58,597 nucleotides of DNA from Herbidospora yilanensis (GCF_001570565.1 NZ_BBXE01000050.1:1-58597); one strand, 5' to 3'; shown: positions 9,441 to 17,929, numbered from the stretch's first letter. A program made the numbers and translations. Notes: generated by a model from the letters alone, not told the origin.

Positions 9441-10478
9441 TCAGCCCGCTCTCAGCGAGTTGTGCGGCGACAGTCGCCGGGCCAGGTCGAGGGCGGCGGC
9501 CCGGCCGGCCCGGTTCGCGCCGACCGTGCTGGCGGAGGGGCCGTAGCCGACCAGGTGGACCAGGGGATCGGCCACGACGCGGGTGCCGTCCATGCGGATG
9601 CCGCCGCCCGGTTCGCGCAGCTTCAGCGGGGCGAGGTGACGGAGGTCGGCGCGGAAGCCGGTGGCCCAGACGATGACGTCGGCGGGGAAAACCTCGTCAC
9701 CCCACGACACGCCGTCGCTCACGAGGTGCGTGAACATCGGCCGCCGGGTCAGCACGTCGCGTTCGAGGGCCTCGGTGACGACCGGGGTGTAGGTCAGGCC
9801 GGTGACGCTCACCACGCTCTGGGGCGGCAGGCCGGCCCGCACCCGTTCCTCGACGAGCGCCACCACTTCGCGGCCGTCGAAGCCCTCGGGGCGGAAGTCG
9901 GGTTCGCGGCGGGTCACCCAGAGCGTCGACCGCGCGACCGCGCCGACCTCCGACAACACGTGCATCGCGGAGTGGCCGCCGCCGACGACCACGACGTTCA
10001 GGCCGGCGAACTCCGCCGGGCCCGCATAGGTGGCGTAGTGGAGCTGCCTGCCGTCGAAACGCCCCGGATAGAAGGGCCAATGGGGGCGTGTCCACGTGCC
10101 GGAGGCGTTGACGATTCCCCGGGCGCGCCATTTGTCGTCGACCGTGAAACCCGGCAGGACTTTTCCCACTTTGTAGGGGCGCGTGACGTCCAAACCCATT
10201 TGTGATTCATAAGAGGCGAAATATTCCGGTACGGCATCCGCCGCCGCCCGTTTCGGGTCGACAGAAGGCCGGGCCATCCCCGGCAGATCGAAGATCCCGT
10301 GGACGCGATCCATTGTGAGCGTGGGGGATCGGTGCCGCCACGCCCCGCCCGGAGAGTCCTCCGCGTCGAGCACGACCTGCGACAACCCGAACCGCCGCAG
10401 GTGGTACGCAGCGGACAATCCGGCCTGACCAGCCCCGATCACCACAACATCGACATCGATCACGACCTTCTCAACCAA
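9441..10478 (-). CDS. FAD-dependent oxidoreductase, flavin monooxygenase-like
   Basis: A 345-residue flavoprotein with two dinucleotide-binding motifs: GAGQAGLSAAYHLRRFG near the N-terminus for FAD and VVVGGGHSAMHVLSEVG near residue 170 for NAD(P)H. This layout, with a late ATGF motif (VIVWATGFRADL), is typical of class B flavoprotein monooxygenases and thioredoxin-reductase-like enzymes. The substrate is unknown. It stands alone, divergent from the histidine-rich protein gene across 109 bp. Confidence 0.86.
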   Translation of the reverse strand: MVEKVVIDVDVVVIGAGQAGLSAAYHLRRFGLSQVVLDAEDSPGGAWRHRSPTLTMDRVHGIFDLPGMARPSVDPKRAAADAVPEYFASYESQMGLDVTRPYKVGKVLPGFTVDDKWRARGIVNASGTWTRPHWPFYPGRFDGRQLHYATYAGPAEFAGLNVVVVGGGHSAMHVLSEVGAVARSTLWVTRREPDFRPEGFDGREVVALVEERVRAGLPPQSVVSVTGLTYTPVVTEALERDVLTRRPMFTHLVSDGVSWGDEVFPADVIVWATGFRADLRHLAPLKLREPGGGIRMDGTRVVADPLVHLVGYGPSASTVGANRAGRAAALDLARRLSPHNSLRAG

Positions 10479-10587
10479 GCCAAGCCCGTGAAACTTCCCG
10501 AATTAACGGGCATTTCATGGCCGAGCTTTCCCGCGCCTTTGTGTGTGCTGCCAAAGTAGATCCGCCCCGTTATTGCATGATCGGCAC

Positions 10588-11493
10588 ATGAGGTACGGAA
10601 CGTACATGATCGCCCTAATCATGGGCCTGGGTTTTCTGGGGGCTGCGCTTCCCGCGCAAGCCGCCCCGGTCTCTGACACCCAAATCGTGGGCCACGCGCC
10701 CGTTAAGAAGTACAAGAAAGCCAAGAGAGTCAAGGTGATCAAGTACCGGGTGAAGAAGCGGCACGTCCGTATTCGCCCGAAGATTGAATGGCACCACATC
10801 CACCACTACCACCGCATCTTCCACACGAAGCACTGGCTCCACAAGCACCACCACCACAGGCGCCACTTCGTGCACCGCCACCACCACCACAAGCACGACA
10901 ACCACATCATCCACAACCGGTGCTTCAACGACCACATGCACCACCTGCACGAGCACCACCACAAGCCGAAGCACCACCGCCACCACGGCCACCACTTCGA
11001 GGGCATGCAGGGCGCTCAGACCGCTCCTCGCATGGACTGGAACGAGGGCATGGACGCCGGCATCTCGGCCGAGCGTCGCGCGGTGAGCACTTCGGACCGT
11101 CACTGCGTGCCGGGCCACTTCTACGACGAGTCCGGTGACGACGGCCTCGAAGAGGAAGACGGCTTCGAGGACGACGACGAGCTCGGTGGCGGCGCCACCG
11201 GCGGTTCGGCCGGTCCGGCCGCCTCTGGTTCCACCATCACCGGCGTCGTGCACGTCGCCGGCAAGCCGGTGACCCTGCTTCCGCAGCTGAACGCTCAGGT
11301 CAGCGGCGGTAGCTGCCCCGCGGGCAGCACGCTGGTCGGCGGTTCGTGGACTGTTCCGCTGCTCAGCCAGGGCGTCCCGATGGCGCCCATCCGCAGCGCC
11401 GCCAGCGGTTCGCAGTGGCAGATGCAGTTCATGAACACCGGCAGCCTGCCGACCGTTGTCACGGTCTCGTCGAGCTGCCTGGCCCACTCCTGA
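10588..11493 (+). CDS. Secreted histidine-rich protein
   Basis: A 301-residue exported protein, unrecognised beyond its composition. Residues 1-25 form a signal peptide (hydrophobic IALIMGLGFLGAALPAQA, cleavage after AQA). Residues 39-66 are Lys/Arg-rich. Residues 69-136 contain 34 His in 68 positions, with one Cys. An acidic stretch follows at about 185-205 (DDGLEEEDGFEDDDE), then a Gly/Ser linker and a compact C-terminal domain of about 100 residues with two or three Cys. The most economical reading is extracellular binding of Zn, Cu or Ni. There is no metal transporter beside it. The start at 10588 is set by the signal peptide; no clear Shine-Dalgarno is seen, and CATGAT ends 6 nt upstream. 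Confidence 0.82.
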   Translation: MRYGTYMIALIMGLGFLGAALPAQAAPVSDTQIVGHAPVKKYKKAKRVKVIKYRVKKRHVRIRPKIEWHHIHHYHRIFHTKHWLHKHHHHRRHFVHRHHHHKHDNHIIHNRCFNDHMHHLHEHHHKPKHHRHHGHHFEGMQGAQTAPRMDWNEGMDAGISAERRAVSTSDRHCVPGHFYDESGDDGLEEEDGFEDDDELGGGATGGSAGPAASGSTITGVVHVAGKPVTLLPQLNAQVSGGSCPAGSTLVGGSWTVPLLSQGVPMAPIRSAASGSQWQMQFMNTGSLPTVVTVSSSCLAHS

Positions 11494-11519
11494 CGATTCG
11501 CCTCTGAAGATTCAGGAGT
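11486..11519. terminator. Inverted repeat between convergent genes
   Basis: ACTCCTGA at 11486-11493 and TCAGGAGT at 11512-11519 form an 8-bp stem with an 18-nt loop. Each arm includes the stop codon of one of the two convergent genes. A bidirectional terminator is plausible, but there is no T-tract. Confidence 0.35.
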
Positions 11520-12651
11520 CGGCCGGTAGATAGCGGGTCGACAACCAGATCACCGCTCCGAGGACCAGTCCCACAGAAAGGGCCAGCCGAAGCGACGTCG
11601 CGTCGGCGAGGAACCCGATCAGGACTGGTCCGAGGAGCAACCCGGCGTAGCCGATGGCGGCCGTCTGCGCGATGGCAGGCCCCGACTGCGCCGGGTCCGC
11701 CCCGCCCGCCAGCGACAGCGCGAACGGGATCACGGTGGCCATCGCCACCCCGGCGACCAGCAGCCCGACCAGCGCGACCCCGGCCACCGGCGCCGTGATC
11801 ACCACCCCGAACGACAACGCCACCACGAGCCCGCCGAAGCGCAGGCACGCCGCGGCGCCGTAGCGTCCGCGCAGCCGGTCACCGGCCAGCCGGGCGGCCA
11901 GCATGCCGCCGGCGAACAGGGGGTAGCCGAGGGCGGCCAGCGACTCGGGGGCGCCCAGCACGTCGCGCAGGTAGAGACCGTTCCAGTCGCCCACCATTCC
12001 CTCGATCATGAACGCCGCGAAGACCACCACGCCGAGCACGTAGACCACGGTCGGCAGCCGCCGGCGCACCGCCGCGCCGCCGTCGTCGCCGCCGGGGTCG
12101 GGCAGGTACGTGCGCGCCAGCGCCGCCGCGACCGGCAGGCTGGCGACCGCCACCAGGAGCAGGTGGTCGCGGAACGACAACCCCAGCCTGATCGCGCCGA
12201 TCCCGATGGCCCCCGACGCGATGGCCCCGATGGACCACCCGGCGTGGAAGCCGCTCATCAGCGACCGGCCCGAGGCGTTCTCCGCGACCGCGCCCTGGGC
12301 GTTCATCGAGATGTCGAACAGGCCCACGGCCATGCCGAACGCGGCGGCCGCGGCGATCAGCGTGAAGTAGTCGGACGCCAGCGCCACCCCGGCCAGGGTG
12401 AGCGCGCTGAGCGGCATCGACAGGGTGAGCGACCGGCCGCTGCCCAGCCGGCGCAGCATGGGCCGGGAGCCCTGCATGGCCAGCAGCCCGCCGACCGCCC
12501 ACGCGAGCAGGACGATGCCGAGTTGCGATTTGGCGAGGTGGATCGTGTCGGTCATGGCCGGGACGCGCACCGTCAGCGTGCCGGACATGATTCCGCACAG
12601 CACGAAGGACGCCGTCGTTCCTAATCGGGCCCTGGTGAGGTCGGGGGCCAA
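11512..12651 (-). CDS. MFS transporter, YbjJ-like
   Basis: A 379-residue major facilitator with about 12 hydrophobic helices and the pattern of the YbjJ-like group (GLFDISMNAQG, SLMSGFHAGWSIGA, EGMVGDWNGLYLRD). It would export or import a small molecule by proton or ion coupling. The start proposed is TTG at 12651, since GAGAGGA lies six bases before it and translation from there (LAPDLTRARLGTTASF) leads straight into the first helix. No ATG occurs before the first helix other than one inside it. It is divergent from the LLM oxidoreductase gene. Confidence 0.87.
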   Translation of the reverse strand: MAPDLTRARLGTTASFVLCGIMSGTLTVRVPAMTDTIHLAKSQLGIVLLAWAVGGLLAMQGSRPMLRRLGSGRSLTLSMPLSALTLAGVALASDYFTLIAAAAAFGMAVGLFDISMNAQGAVAENASGRSLMSGFHAGWSIGAIASGAIGIGAIRLGLSFRDHLLLVAVASLPVAAALARTYLPDPGGDDGGAAVRRRLPTVVYVLGVVVFAAFMIEGMVGDWNGLYLRDVLGAPESLAALGYPLFAGGMLAARLAGDRLRGRYGAAACLRFGGLVVALSFGVVITAPVAGVALVGLLVAGVAMATVIPFALSLAGGADPAQSGPAIAQTAAIGYAGLLLGPVLIGFLADATSLRLALSVGLVLGAVIWLSTRYLPADS

Positions 12652-12756
12652 CAGGTGTCCTCTCGATCGGTCAGGGAGGGGAGGGCACGCAAACCCGACC
12701 AGACTAAAAGACCGATCGGAAATGTGGGGATTTGGCCCGCATGTCACGATGGTTAG

Positions 12757-13638
12757 ATGCGTGCCGGAATCACGATCCTGCCCGAACACCGCCGACCCGA
12801 ACTCGAACGCCGCTGGCGAGCCGCCGAGGCCTACGGGTTCGCCCACGCCTGGACCTTCGACCACCTCGGCTGGCGCACCCTCGTCGACGGCCCGTGGTTC
12901 GGCGCGGTGCCGACCTTGACGGCCGCCGCGATGGTGACCTCCACCATCGAGATCGGCCTGCTGGTCTCCTCGCCCAACTTCCGCCACCCGGTGCCGTTCG
13001 CCCGCGAGCTCACCGCCCTCGACGACCTCTCCCAGGGCCGCTTCACACTCGGGATCGGCGCGGGCAGCCGGGGCGACTACGACTCCCGCGTCCTGGGCTG
13101 GAAGCCCGCCAGCCAGCACGCCCGCTACGCCGAGTTCGTCGAACTGCTCGACGTGCTCCTGCGCGAGGAGCGGGTGTCGTGGTCGGGCGACTATTACCAG
13201 GCCGTCGAGGCGCGCAACACGCCCGGGTGCGTGCAGCGCCCCCGCCTGCCGTTCCTCGTGGCGGCCGACGGCCCGAAGGCGATGGCGCTGGCCGCGCGGT
13301 TCGGCGACGGGTGGGTGACCCTCGGCGGACGCGGCAAGGAGACCCTCGGCGCCTGGTGGGACGCGGTCGCCGAGGCCTCCCGCCGGTTCGACGACGCGCT
13401 CGCCGACGCGGGGCGGCCGCGCGAGGGCGTGCGGCGGTTCCTGCAGTCGGACTCCGCCCCCGTCTATTCGTTGTCGAGTGTCGAGTGTTATCGCGATTTT
13501 GTAGGAAGGTCTGCCGAACTCGGTTACACCGACCTGGCCGCGCCCTGGCCGCGCGAGACTGGCATCTGGGCCGGGGACGAATCGGTCCTCGACGCGGTGG
13601 CGGCAGACGTGCTGCCGGACCTACGAAGGGCGCCATGA
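12757..13638 (+). CDS. LLM class F420-dependent oxidoreductase
   Basis: A 293-residue luciferase-like monooxygenase-fold enzyme, probably using F420 or FMN. Family features include TLGIGAGSRGDYDSRVLG, LVAADGPKAMALAARFGDGWVT and the N-terminal barrel strand AWTFDHLGW. The substrate is unknown. Its stop codon overlaps the start of the Crp-like regulator (ATGA), so the two are translationally coupled. The ATG lies just behind a CACGAT sequence, so the start may be leaderless. Confidence 0.88.
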   Translation: MRAGITILPEHRRPELERRWRAAEAYGFAHAWTFDHLGWRTLVDGPWFGAVPTLTAAAMVTSTIEIGLLVSSPNFRHPVPFARELTALDDLSQGRFTLGIGAGSRGDYDSRVLGWKPASQHARYAEFVELLDVLLREERVSWSGDYYQAVEARNTPGCVQRPRLPFLVAADGPKAMALAARFGDGWVTLGGRGKETLGAWWDAVAEASRRFDDALADAGRPREGVRRFLQSDSAPVYSLSSVECYRDFVGRSAELGYTDLAAPWPRETGIWAGDESVLDAVAADVLPDLRRAP

Positions 13639-14291
13639 CCGAGCTGTTCGGCAAGCTCACCCCCGAAGAGCAGATCGACCTGCGGGCCCGCGGGCGAACC
13701 CGCACCTGGGCCCGCGGGGAGATCGTCTTCACCCAGGGCGACCCCTCCACGTGGGTGCTGCTGGTCCTGTCGGGCAAGGTGAAGATCTCGGCCGCGACCG
13801 AATCGGGGACCGACGTGGTGCTGGCCGTACGCGGACCCGGGGCCGTCGTCGGGGAGATGGCCTCCATCGACGGCCAGCCCCGGTCGGCGACCGTGACCGC
13901 GGTCGAACCGGTCGAGGGCCTGGCCATCCGCGACTTCGCCGGGTTCCTGCGGGAGCACGGCCGCGTCGCGGTGCTGATCATGCGTACCGTCACCGAACGC
14001 CTGCGCGACGCCGACCGCAAGCGGGTCGAGTACGGCGTGCTCGACACCGCCGATCGGGTGGCCAACCGGCTCGTGGAACTGGCCGAGCGTTACGGCGAGC
14101 AGGTGCCGGGCGGGGTCAGCCTCGAACTGCCGCTGTCCCAGGACGAACTGGCGAGCTGGGTCGGCTCCTCCCGGGAGGCCGTCAACAAGGCGCTTCGCGG
14201 GTTGCGTGATCGAGGTCTGATCGAGACGGGCCGCCGGCGCGTACTTATCAATGACATGGACGGACTGCGGCGCCGCGCACGTCAGTCGTAG
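13635..14291 (+). CDS. Crp/Fnr family transcriptional regulator
   Basis: A 218-residue regulator with an N-terminal cyclic-nucleotide-binding-like beta roll (about residues 10-120, GAVVGEMASIDGQPRSATVTA) and a C-terminal winged helix (LSQDELASWVGSSREAVNKALRGL). The phosphate-binding cassette has Glu-Met-Ala and Pro-Arg-Ser-Ala, close to genuine cAMP binders. It overlaps the LLM oxidoreductase gene by 4 nt. It is distinct from the core CRP at 37.2-37.9 kb. Confidence 0.92.
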   Translation: MTELFGKLTPEEQIDLRARGRTRTWARGEIVFTQGDPSTWVLLVLSGKVKISAATESGTDVVLAVRGPGAVVGEMASIDGQPRSATVTAVEPVEGLAIRDFAGFLREHGRVAVLIMRTVTERLRDADRKRVEYGVLDTADRVANRLVELAERYGEQVPGGVSLELPLSQDELASWVGSSREAVNKALRGLRDRGLIETGRRRVLINDMDGLRRRARQS

Positions 14292-14368
14292 TGAGTACTG
14301 GTTCACAGAACTTCCCGGCAGCCCGCCCTACTGTCGATCATGTTGGGAATGGTGCGGGAAGGACAGAT

Positions 14369-14824
14369 GTGGACATGAGCGACCGCCTGGCGGAGTTCGC
14401 CGCCGTCTATGTCACGCTCTACACGACCCACATGCTCGTGGATCACTGGATCCAGACCGACCACCAGGCCTGCACCAAGATCCAGCCCGGCTGGGCCGGA
14501 CGGCTGGCCAACACCACTCACGTCCTCACCCACGTCGTGCTCGCCCTAGCCGGTCTGATGGTGCTGGCCTGGCAACTCGGCGCCGTCTTCGCCCCCGCCG
14601 ACGTCGCGATCGGCCTGGCCGTCACGGGGATCACCCACTGGATCGCCGACCGCCGCTGGCCGATCCAGTGGCTCGCCGCCAAGACCGGCCGGGGCCGGTT
14701 CGCCGCGCTCGGCGTGCCCCGCCCCGGCCACGACGACAACCCGTCCATCGGGACGGGGGCGTATGTTCTTGACCAGACCTGGCATCTCGCCTGGTTGTTC
14801 GTCTCGGCACTGATCATCGTCTAG
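14369..14824 (+). CDS. Small membrane protein, DUF3307-like
   Basis: A 151-residue protein with three or four hydrophobic helices and conserved-looking polar residues inside them (HMLVDHWIQTDHQ, HVLTHVVLA, THWIADRRW). The pattern of His and Asp in the membrane recalls DUF3307 proteins, but I assign this only tentatively. The GTG start at 14369 is chosen because GGGAAGGA ends five bases before it; an ATG two codons later is the alternative. It follows the Crp-like gene by 77 bp and precedes phzF by 8 bp, so it may be cotranscribed with phzF. Confidence 0.65.
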   Translation: MDMSDRLAEFAAVYVTLYTTHMLVDHWIQTDHQACTKIQPGWAGRLANTTHVLTHVVLALAGLMVLAWQLGAVFAPADVAIGLAVTGITHWIADRRWPIQWLAAKTGRGRFAALGVPRPGHDDNPSIGTGAYVLDQTWHLAWLFVSALIIV

Positions 14825-14832
14825 GGGGCGTC

Positions 14833-15690
14833 ATGATCCTCAGGTACGCGGCCTTCACCGCCGACCCGTCAGGAGGCAACCCCGCCGGGGTCGTCCTCGA
14901 CGCGGCGGGCCACAGCGACGCCGAGATGCTCGCCATCGCCGCCGAGGTCGGCTACTCCGAGACCGCGTTCCTGTTCCCCGAGGGCGGCGACCACTACACG
15001 ATCCGCTACTTCAGCCCGCTGGCCGAGGTCGCCTTCTGCGGCCACGCCACCATCGCGACCTCGGTGGCGATCGGCGAACGCACCGGATCGGGGACCATCC
15101 ACCTCACCACCAAGGCCGGCCCGGTCGACGTCGACGTGGTCGCCGAACCGAACGGCCCCGTCACCGCCACCCTCACCTCGCCGCCGGCGAGCACCCGCCC
15201 GGCCGACCCCGCCGACGTCGAAGCGGCCCTGAGCGCCCTCGGCTACACCCCCGCCGACCTCGACCCCGCCTACCCGGTCCACGTCGCCAACGCCGGCATG
15301 AACCACCTGATCGTCGGCCTGGCCTCCCGGGAACTGCTGGCCGCCCTCGACTACGACTTCGAGGCCCTCGGCGCCCTGATGGCGGCCCGCGACTGGATCA
15401 CCGTGAACGTCTTCTGGGCCGAGTCGCCCCTGGTCTTCCACGTCCGCAACCCGTTCCCGCCCGGCGGCGTGGTCGAAGACCCGGCGACCGGCGCCGCCGC
15501 GGCGGCCTTCACGGGCTACCTGCGCGACCTGGCCCTGATCAAGGAAGACGACGTCGTCACCATCCACCAGGGCGCCGACATGGGCCGCCCCAGCCTGCTG
15601 ACCGCCGCCCCGCTCCCGGACGACCAGCGAATCAGAGTGAGCGGGCGAGCGGTGCGCATGACGGAGTTCAGAGGCTCTTCAAGTAGTTGA
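14833..15690 (+). CDS. PhzF-family isomerase
   Basis: A 285-residue protein of the PhzF/diaminopimelate-epimerase fold. It shows the catalytic glutamate in GYSETAFLF (about residue 44), the CGHAT motif (CGHATIATSVA) and a second-domain motif VVEDPATGAAAAAFTGYL. PhzF itself isomerises dihydrohydroxyanthranilate, but most homologues act outside phenazine pathways and no other phenazine genes are here. It starts eight bases after the membrane protein gene, behind a GGGGGC ribosome-binding site. Its 3' end overlaps the convergent MBL hydrolase gene by 23 nt. Confidence 0.9.
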   Translation: MILRYAAFTADPSGGNPAGVVLDAAGHSDAEMLAIAAEVGYSETAFLFPEGGDHYTIRYFSPLAEVAFCGHATIATSVAIGERTGSGTIHLTTKAGPVDVDVVAEPNGPVTATLTSPPASTRPADPADVEAALSALGYTPADLDPAYPVHVANAGMNHLIVGLASRELLAALDYDFEALGALMAARDWITVNVFWAESPLVFHVRNPFPPGGVVEDPATGAAAAAFTGYLRDLALIKEDDVVTIHQGADMGRPSLLTAAPLPDDQRIRVSGRAVRMTEFRGSSSS

Positions 15691-16450
15691 GCTGCGCGGC
15701 CACCGACATCTCCGCCGCCGGCCACAACTCCCTGGGCACCTCCGCGTAGACCATCTCCACGATCTCCCGCGCGTCCTTCGCGCCGTCTCTGATCGCCTGC
15801 CGGATCTGGTCGAGGCGCTGCCTGCGGTGGGTGATGTACTCGTCGAGCTTCCCGATGGGGTCGGGCAGGATCGGGCCGTGGCCGGGCAGCAGGCTCTCGG
15901 CCTCCGCCAGTTCGGCCATCGTGCGAAGTTTGTCGAGGCTGCGCAGGTAGTCGGCCAGGTCGCCGTCGGGGGCGATCACCGTCGTGCCGCGGCCGAGGAT
16001 GGTGTCGCCGGTCAGCAGGGCGCCGTCTTCCGGGAGCCAGAAGCACAACGAGTCGAACGAGTGGCCCGGGGTGCCGATCACCCGGATCTCCACGCCGCCG
16101 ACCGTCAGGCCGTCGCCGTCCGCCAGGCCCTCCTCTCCGAGGACGTGGGTGCGGTCGAGAGCGCGTACCGGGGCGTCGACCATCTCGGCGAACCGCCGGG
16201 CCCCGCCGCTGTGGTCCTCGTGGCCGTGGGTGAGGAGGACGACCTCCACGGTCCGGTCGGCCAGGCGGGTCGCGACGGTCGACAGGTGGGTCTCGTCGTC
16301 GGGGCCCGGGTCGACGACCGCGACGGTCTCTCCGCGTCCGACGATCCACGTGTTGGTGCCGTCGAGGGTCATCGGGGAGGCGTTGGGGGCCAGGACGTTG
16401 GCGGCGTTGGCCGTGCCCGAGCCGTCGATCGGAAGTGAGAGGCCGCTCAT
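15668..16450 (-). CDS. MBL-fold metallo-hydrolase (LACTB2-like)
   Basis: A 260-residue metallo-beta-lactamase-fold hydrolase with the zinc motif THGHEDHSGG and later ligands in GTPGHSFDSL and LLTGDTILGRG. Its C-terminal helical region resembles LACTB2-like endoribonucleases. The start MSGLSLPIDGSG at 16450 touches the stop codon of the upstream Nudix gene (TGATG), so the pair is coupled. An MBL hydrolase next to RidA and ArsA genes matches Rv3677c in M. tuberculosis. Substrate unproven. Confidence 0.9.
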   Translation of the reverse strand: MSGLSLPIDGSGTANAANVLAPNASPMTLDGTNTWIVGRGETVAVVDPGPDDETHLSTVATRLADRTVEVVLLTHGHEDHSGGARRFAEMVDAPVRALDRTHVLGEEGLADGDGLTVGGVEIRVIGTPGHSFDSLCFWLPEDGALLTGDTILGRGTTVIAPDGDLADYLRSLDKLRTMAELAEAESLLPGHGPILPDPIGKLDEYITHRRQRLDQIRQAIRDGAKDAREIVEMVYAEVPRELWPAAEMSVAAQLNYLKSL

Positions 16451-17244
16451 CAGATCTGTCCCTCGGTCGTGAGGACCATCTGCCCGGCCTTCTCGACGGG
16501 GGCGGGCATGACAGTGGTGATCTTGGGATCGCCGGCGAACACATCCGCGATCGTCTCGAAGGCCGACAACCTGGTCAACGTGTGCAGCGTCGGCGGCATC
16601 AGGAAAAATCCGGATGTCAGGGCCTCGGCGGGGCTCGTCCAGACGACCGTGTCGGCCTCGCCGCCCACGTCCCTGGTCCGCTGGCCCGACGGCAGGGCGG
16701 CCACGAAGAACCGGGTGTCGAAACGCCGGGTCTCGATCTCGGGCGTGATCCAGTGGGCCCACGGCTTCAGCAGGTCGGAGCGGAGCACCAGGCCGTTCGT
16801 GGCCAGGAAGTCTGCGAACGACAACTCCCGGCTGATCAGCGCCAGCCGCTCGGCCTCCCAGCCGGTCGTGTCGGGCACGACCTCGGCCGCCGACCGCCCC
16901 GCGAGCAGGACGCCGCTCTCCTCGAACGTCTCCCTGACCGCGGCGCAGACGAGGCTCCGCGCCGTGTCCTCGTCTGCGCTCAACATCACGGCCCAGTCGG
17001 CGGGTGGCGGCCCGGCCCAGCCGATGTCCACGACGGCGTCCCGGGGGTCGACGGACCCTCCGGGGAAGACGTAGGCCCCGGCCGCGAAGGCCATCGTGGC
17101 CGCGCGCCGGAGCAGGTAGACCCCCAAAGGGGGCTCCCTCAGCAGGGCCACCGTGGCGGCGGCTCTGGCCGGGACCGGGACGAGCCGCCCGGCCAGCAGG
17201 TCACGCGCCCGTACACCCAGCTCGCCCGGCAGCGGAATGTCCAC
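16450..17244 (-). CDS. Nudix hydrolase, NUDT19/CoA-type
   Basis: A 264-residue Nudix protein in which the box is split by an insertion of about 35 residues: AYVFPGGSVD near residue 60 and then AAVRETFEESGVLL near 105. This arrangement is found in the NUDT19/RP2p group, which hydrolyses CoA or acyl-CoA. It is the first of a coupled pair with the MBL hydrolase and lies 15 bp downstream of the RidA gene on the same strand, so RidA, Nudix and MBL are likely one operon with DUF4177. Confidence 0.88.
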   Translation of the reverse strand: MDIPLPGELGVRARDLLAGRLVPVPARAAATVALLREPPLGVYLLRRAATMAFAAGAYVFPGGSVDPRDAVVDIGWAGPPPADWAVMLSADEDTARSLVCAAVRETFEESGVLLAGRSAAEVVPDTTGWEAERLALISRELSFADFLATNGLVLRSDLLKPWAHWITPEIETRRFDTRFFVAALPSGQRTRDVGGEADTVVWTSPAEALTSGFFLMPPTLHTLTRLSAFETIADVFAGDPKITTVMPAPVEKAGQMVLTTEGQI

Positions 17245-17259
17245 CGTCCGAGTGTAGAA

Positions 17260-17715
17260 CTATCGGATCTCTGCGATCAGCTCCACCTCGACCGGGGCAT
17301 CCCTGGGCAACACGGCCACGCCGACCGCGCTGCGGGCGTGGGCGCCCTGGAAGACCTCGCCGAGAAGCTCGCTGGCGCCGTTCACGACCTGCGGCTGGCC
17401 CGTGAACGACGGGTCGGAGGCGACGAAACCGACGACCTTGACGATACCGGCCACCTGCGACAGGTCGCCCACGACCGACTTCAGGGCCGCGATCGCGTTC
17501 AGCGCGCAGACCTTCGCCAGCTCGTAGGCCTCCTCGGGGGTGACCTCGGCCCCCACCTTGCCCGTTTTCAGCAGCTCGCCGGCCGCGATCGGGAGCTGGC
17601 CCGAGGTGTAGACGTGGGCGCCCGAACGGACCGCCGGGACGTAGGCCGCCAGCGGCGCCGCCACCTCGGGCAGCACCAGGCCGAGGGCCGACAGGCGGTC
17701 TTCGGGGCTGCTCAC
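17260..17715 (-). CDS. RidA family protein
   Basis: A 151-residue member of the YjgF/YER057c/UK114 family, which hydrolyses reactive enamine/imine intermediates; the actinobacterial subgroup next to ArsA genes is less studied. Visible features are VYTSGQLPIA, AYELAKVCALNAIAALKSVVGDL and the C-terminal ARSAVGVAVLPRDAPVEVELIAEI; the canonical catalytic Arg (RxxxxV) is replaced here by ARSAVGV, which retains an Arg. The GTG start at 17715 overlaps the stop of the DUF4177 gene (GTGA). Equivalent in position to Rv3678c. Confidence 0.9.
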   Translation of the reverse strand: MSSPEDRLSALGLVLPEVAAPLAAYVPAVRSGAHVYTSGQLPIAAGELLKTGKVGAEVTPEEAYELAKVCALNAIAALKSVVGDLSQVAGIVKVVGFVASDPSFTGQPQVVNGASELLGEVFQGAHARSAVGVAVLPRDAPVEVELIAEIR

Positions 17716-17867
17716 GCCTTGGCCCGCTTCATGTAGGCCACGAGCTGCTCGGGGTTCGGGCCGGGGACGACGGCCACGAGCTCCCAGCCGTCTTCGCCCC
17801 AGTTGTCGAGGATCTGCTTGGTCGCGTGCGTCAGCAGCGGCACGGTCACGTACTCCCACTTCGTCAT
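17712..17867 (-). CDS. DUF4177 small protein (Rv3678A-like)
   Basis: A 51-residue protein, MTKWEYVTVPLLTHA at the start, then LDNWGEDGWELVAVVPG and YMKRAKA at the end. The core WEY...LDNWGEDGWELV is the DUF4177 signature. The gene is easily missed because of its size. Its stop overlaps the GTG of ridA, so both are translated from one message, and it is divergent from the first ArsA gene across 62 bp. A small gene sits at the same place in M. tuberculosis (Rv3678A). Function unknown. Confidence 0.9.
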   Translation of the reverse strand: MTKWEYVTVPLLTHATKQILDNWGEDGWELVAVVPGPNPEQLVAYMKRAKA

Positions 17868-17916
17868 GGCGGAAGGCTATCGATACTCCTCGGCGTATCG
17901 GGAAATCGTGTTTGGG

Positions 17917-17922
17917 TAGCCT
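17917..17922 (+). promoter_or_regulatory. -10 box TAGCCT, leaderless start
   Basis: TAGCCT ends 7 nt before the GTG at 17930, placing the predicted transcription start on the initiation codon of the first ArsA gene. No ribosome-binding site precedes that codon. Confidence 0.5.
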
Positions 17923-17929
17923 CACGGGT

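Noticed and set aside
10615-11487. Minus-strand frame opposite the histidine-rich gene, rich in Val
   Set aside because: GTG runs are simply the complement of CAC histidine codons; the plus frame has a signal peptide and a compact C-terminal domain.
14833-15690. Phenazine biosynthetic cluster
   Set aside because: Only a PhzF homologue is present; most family members work outside phenazine synthesis, and no phzA/B/D/E/G genes are nearby.
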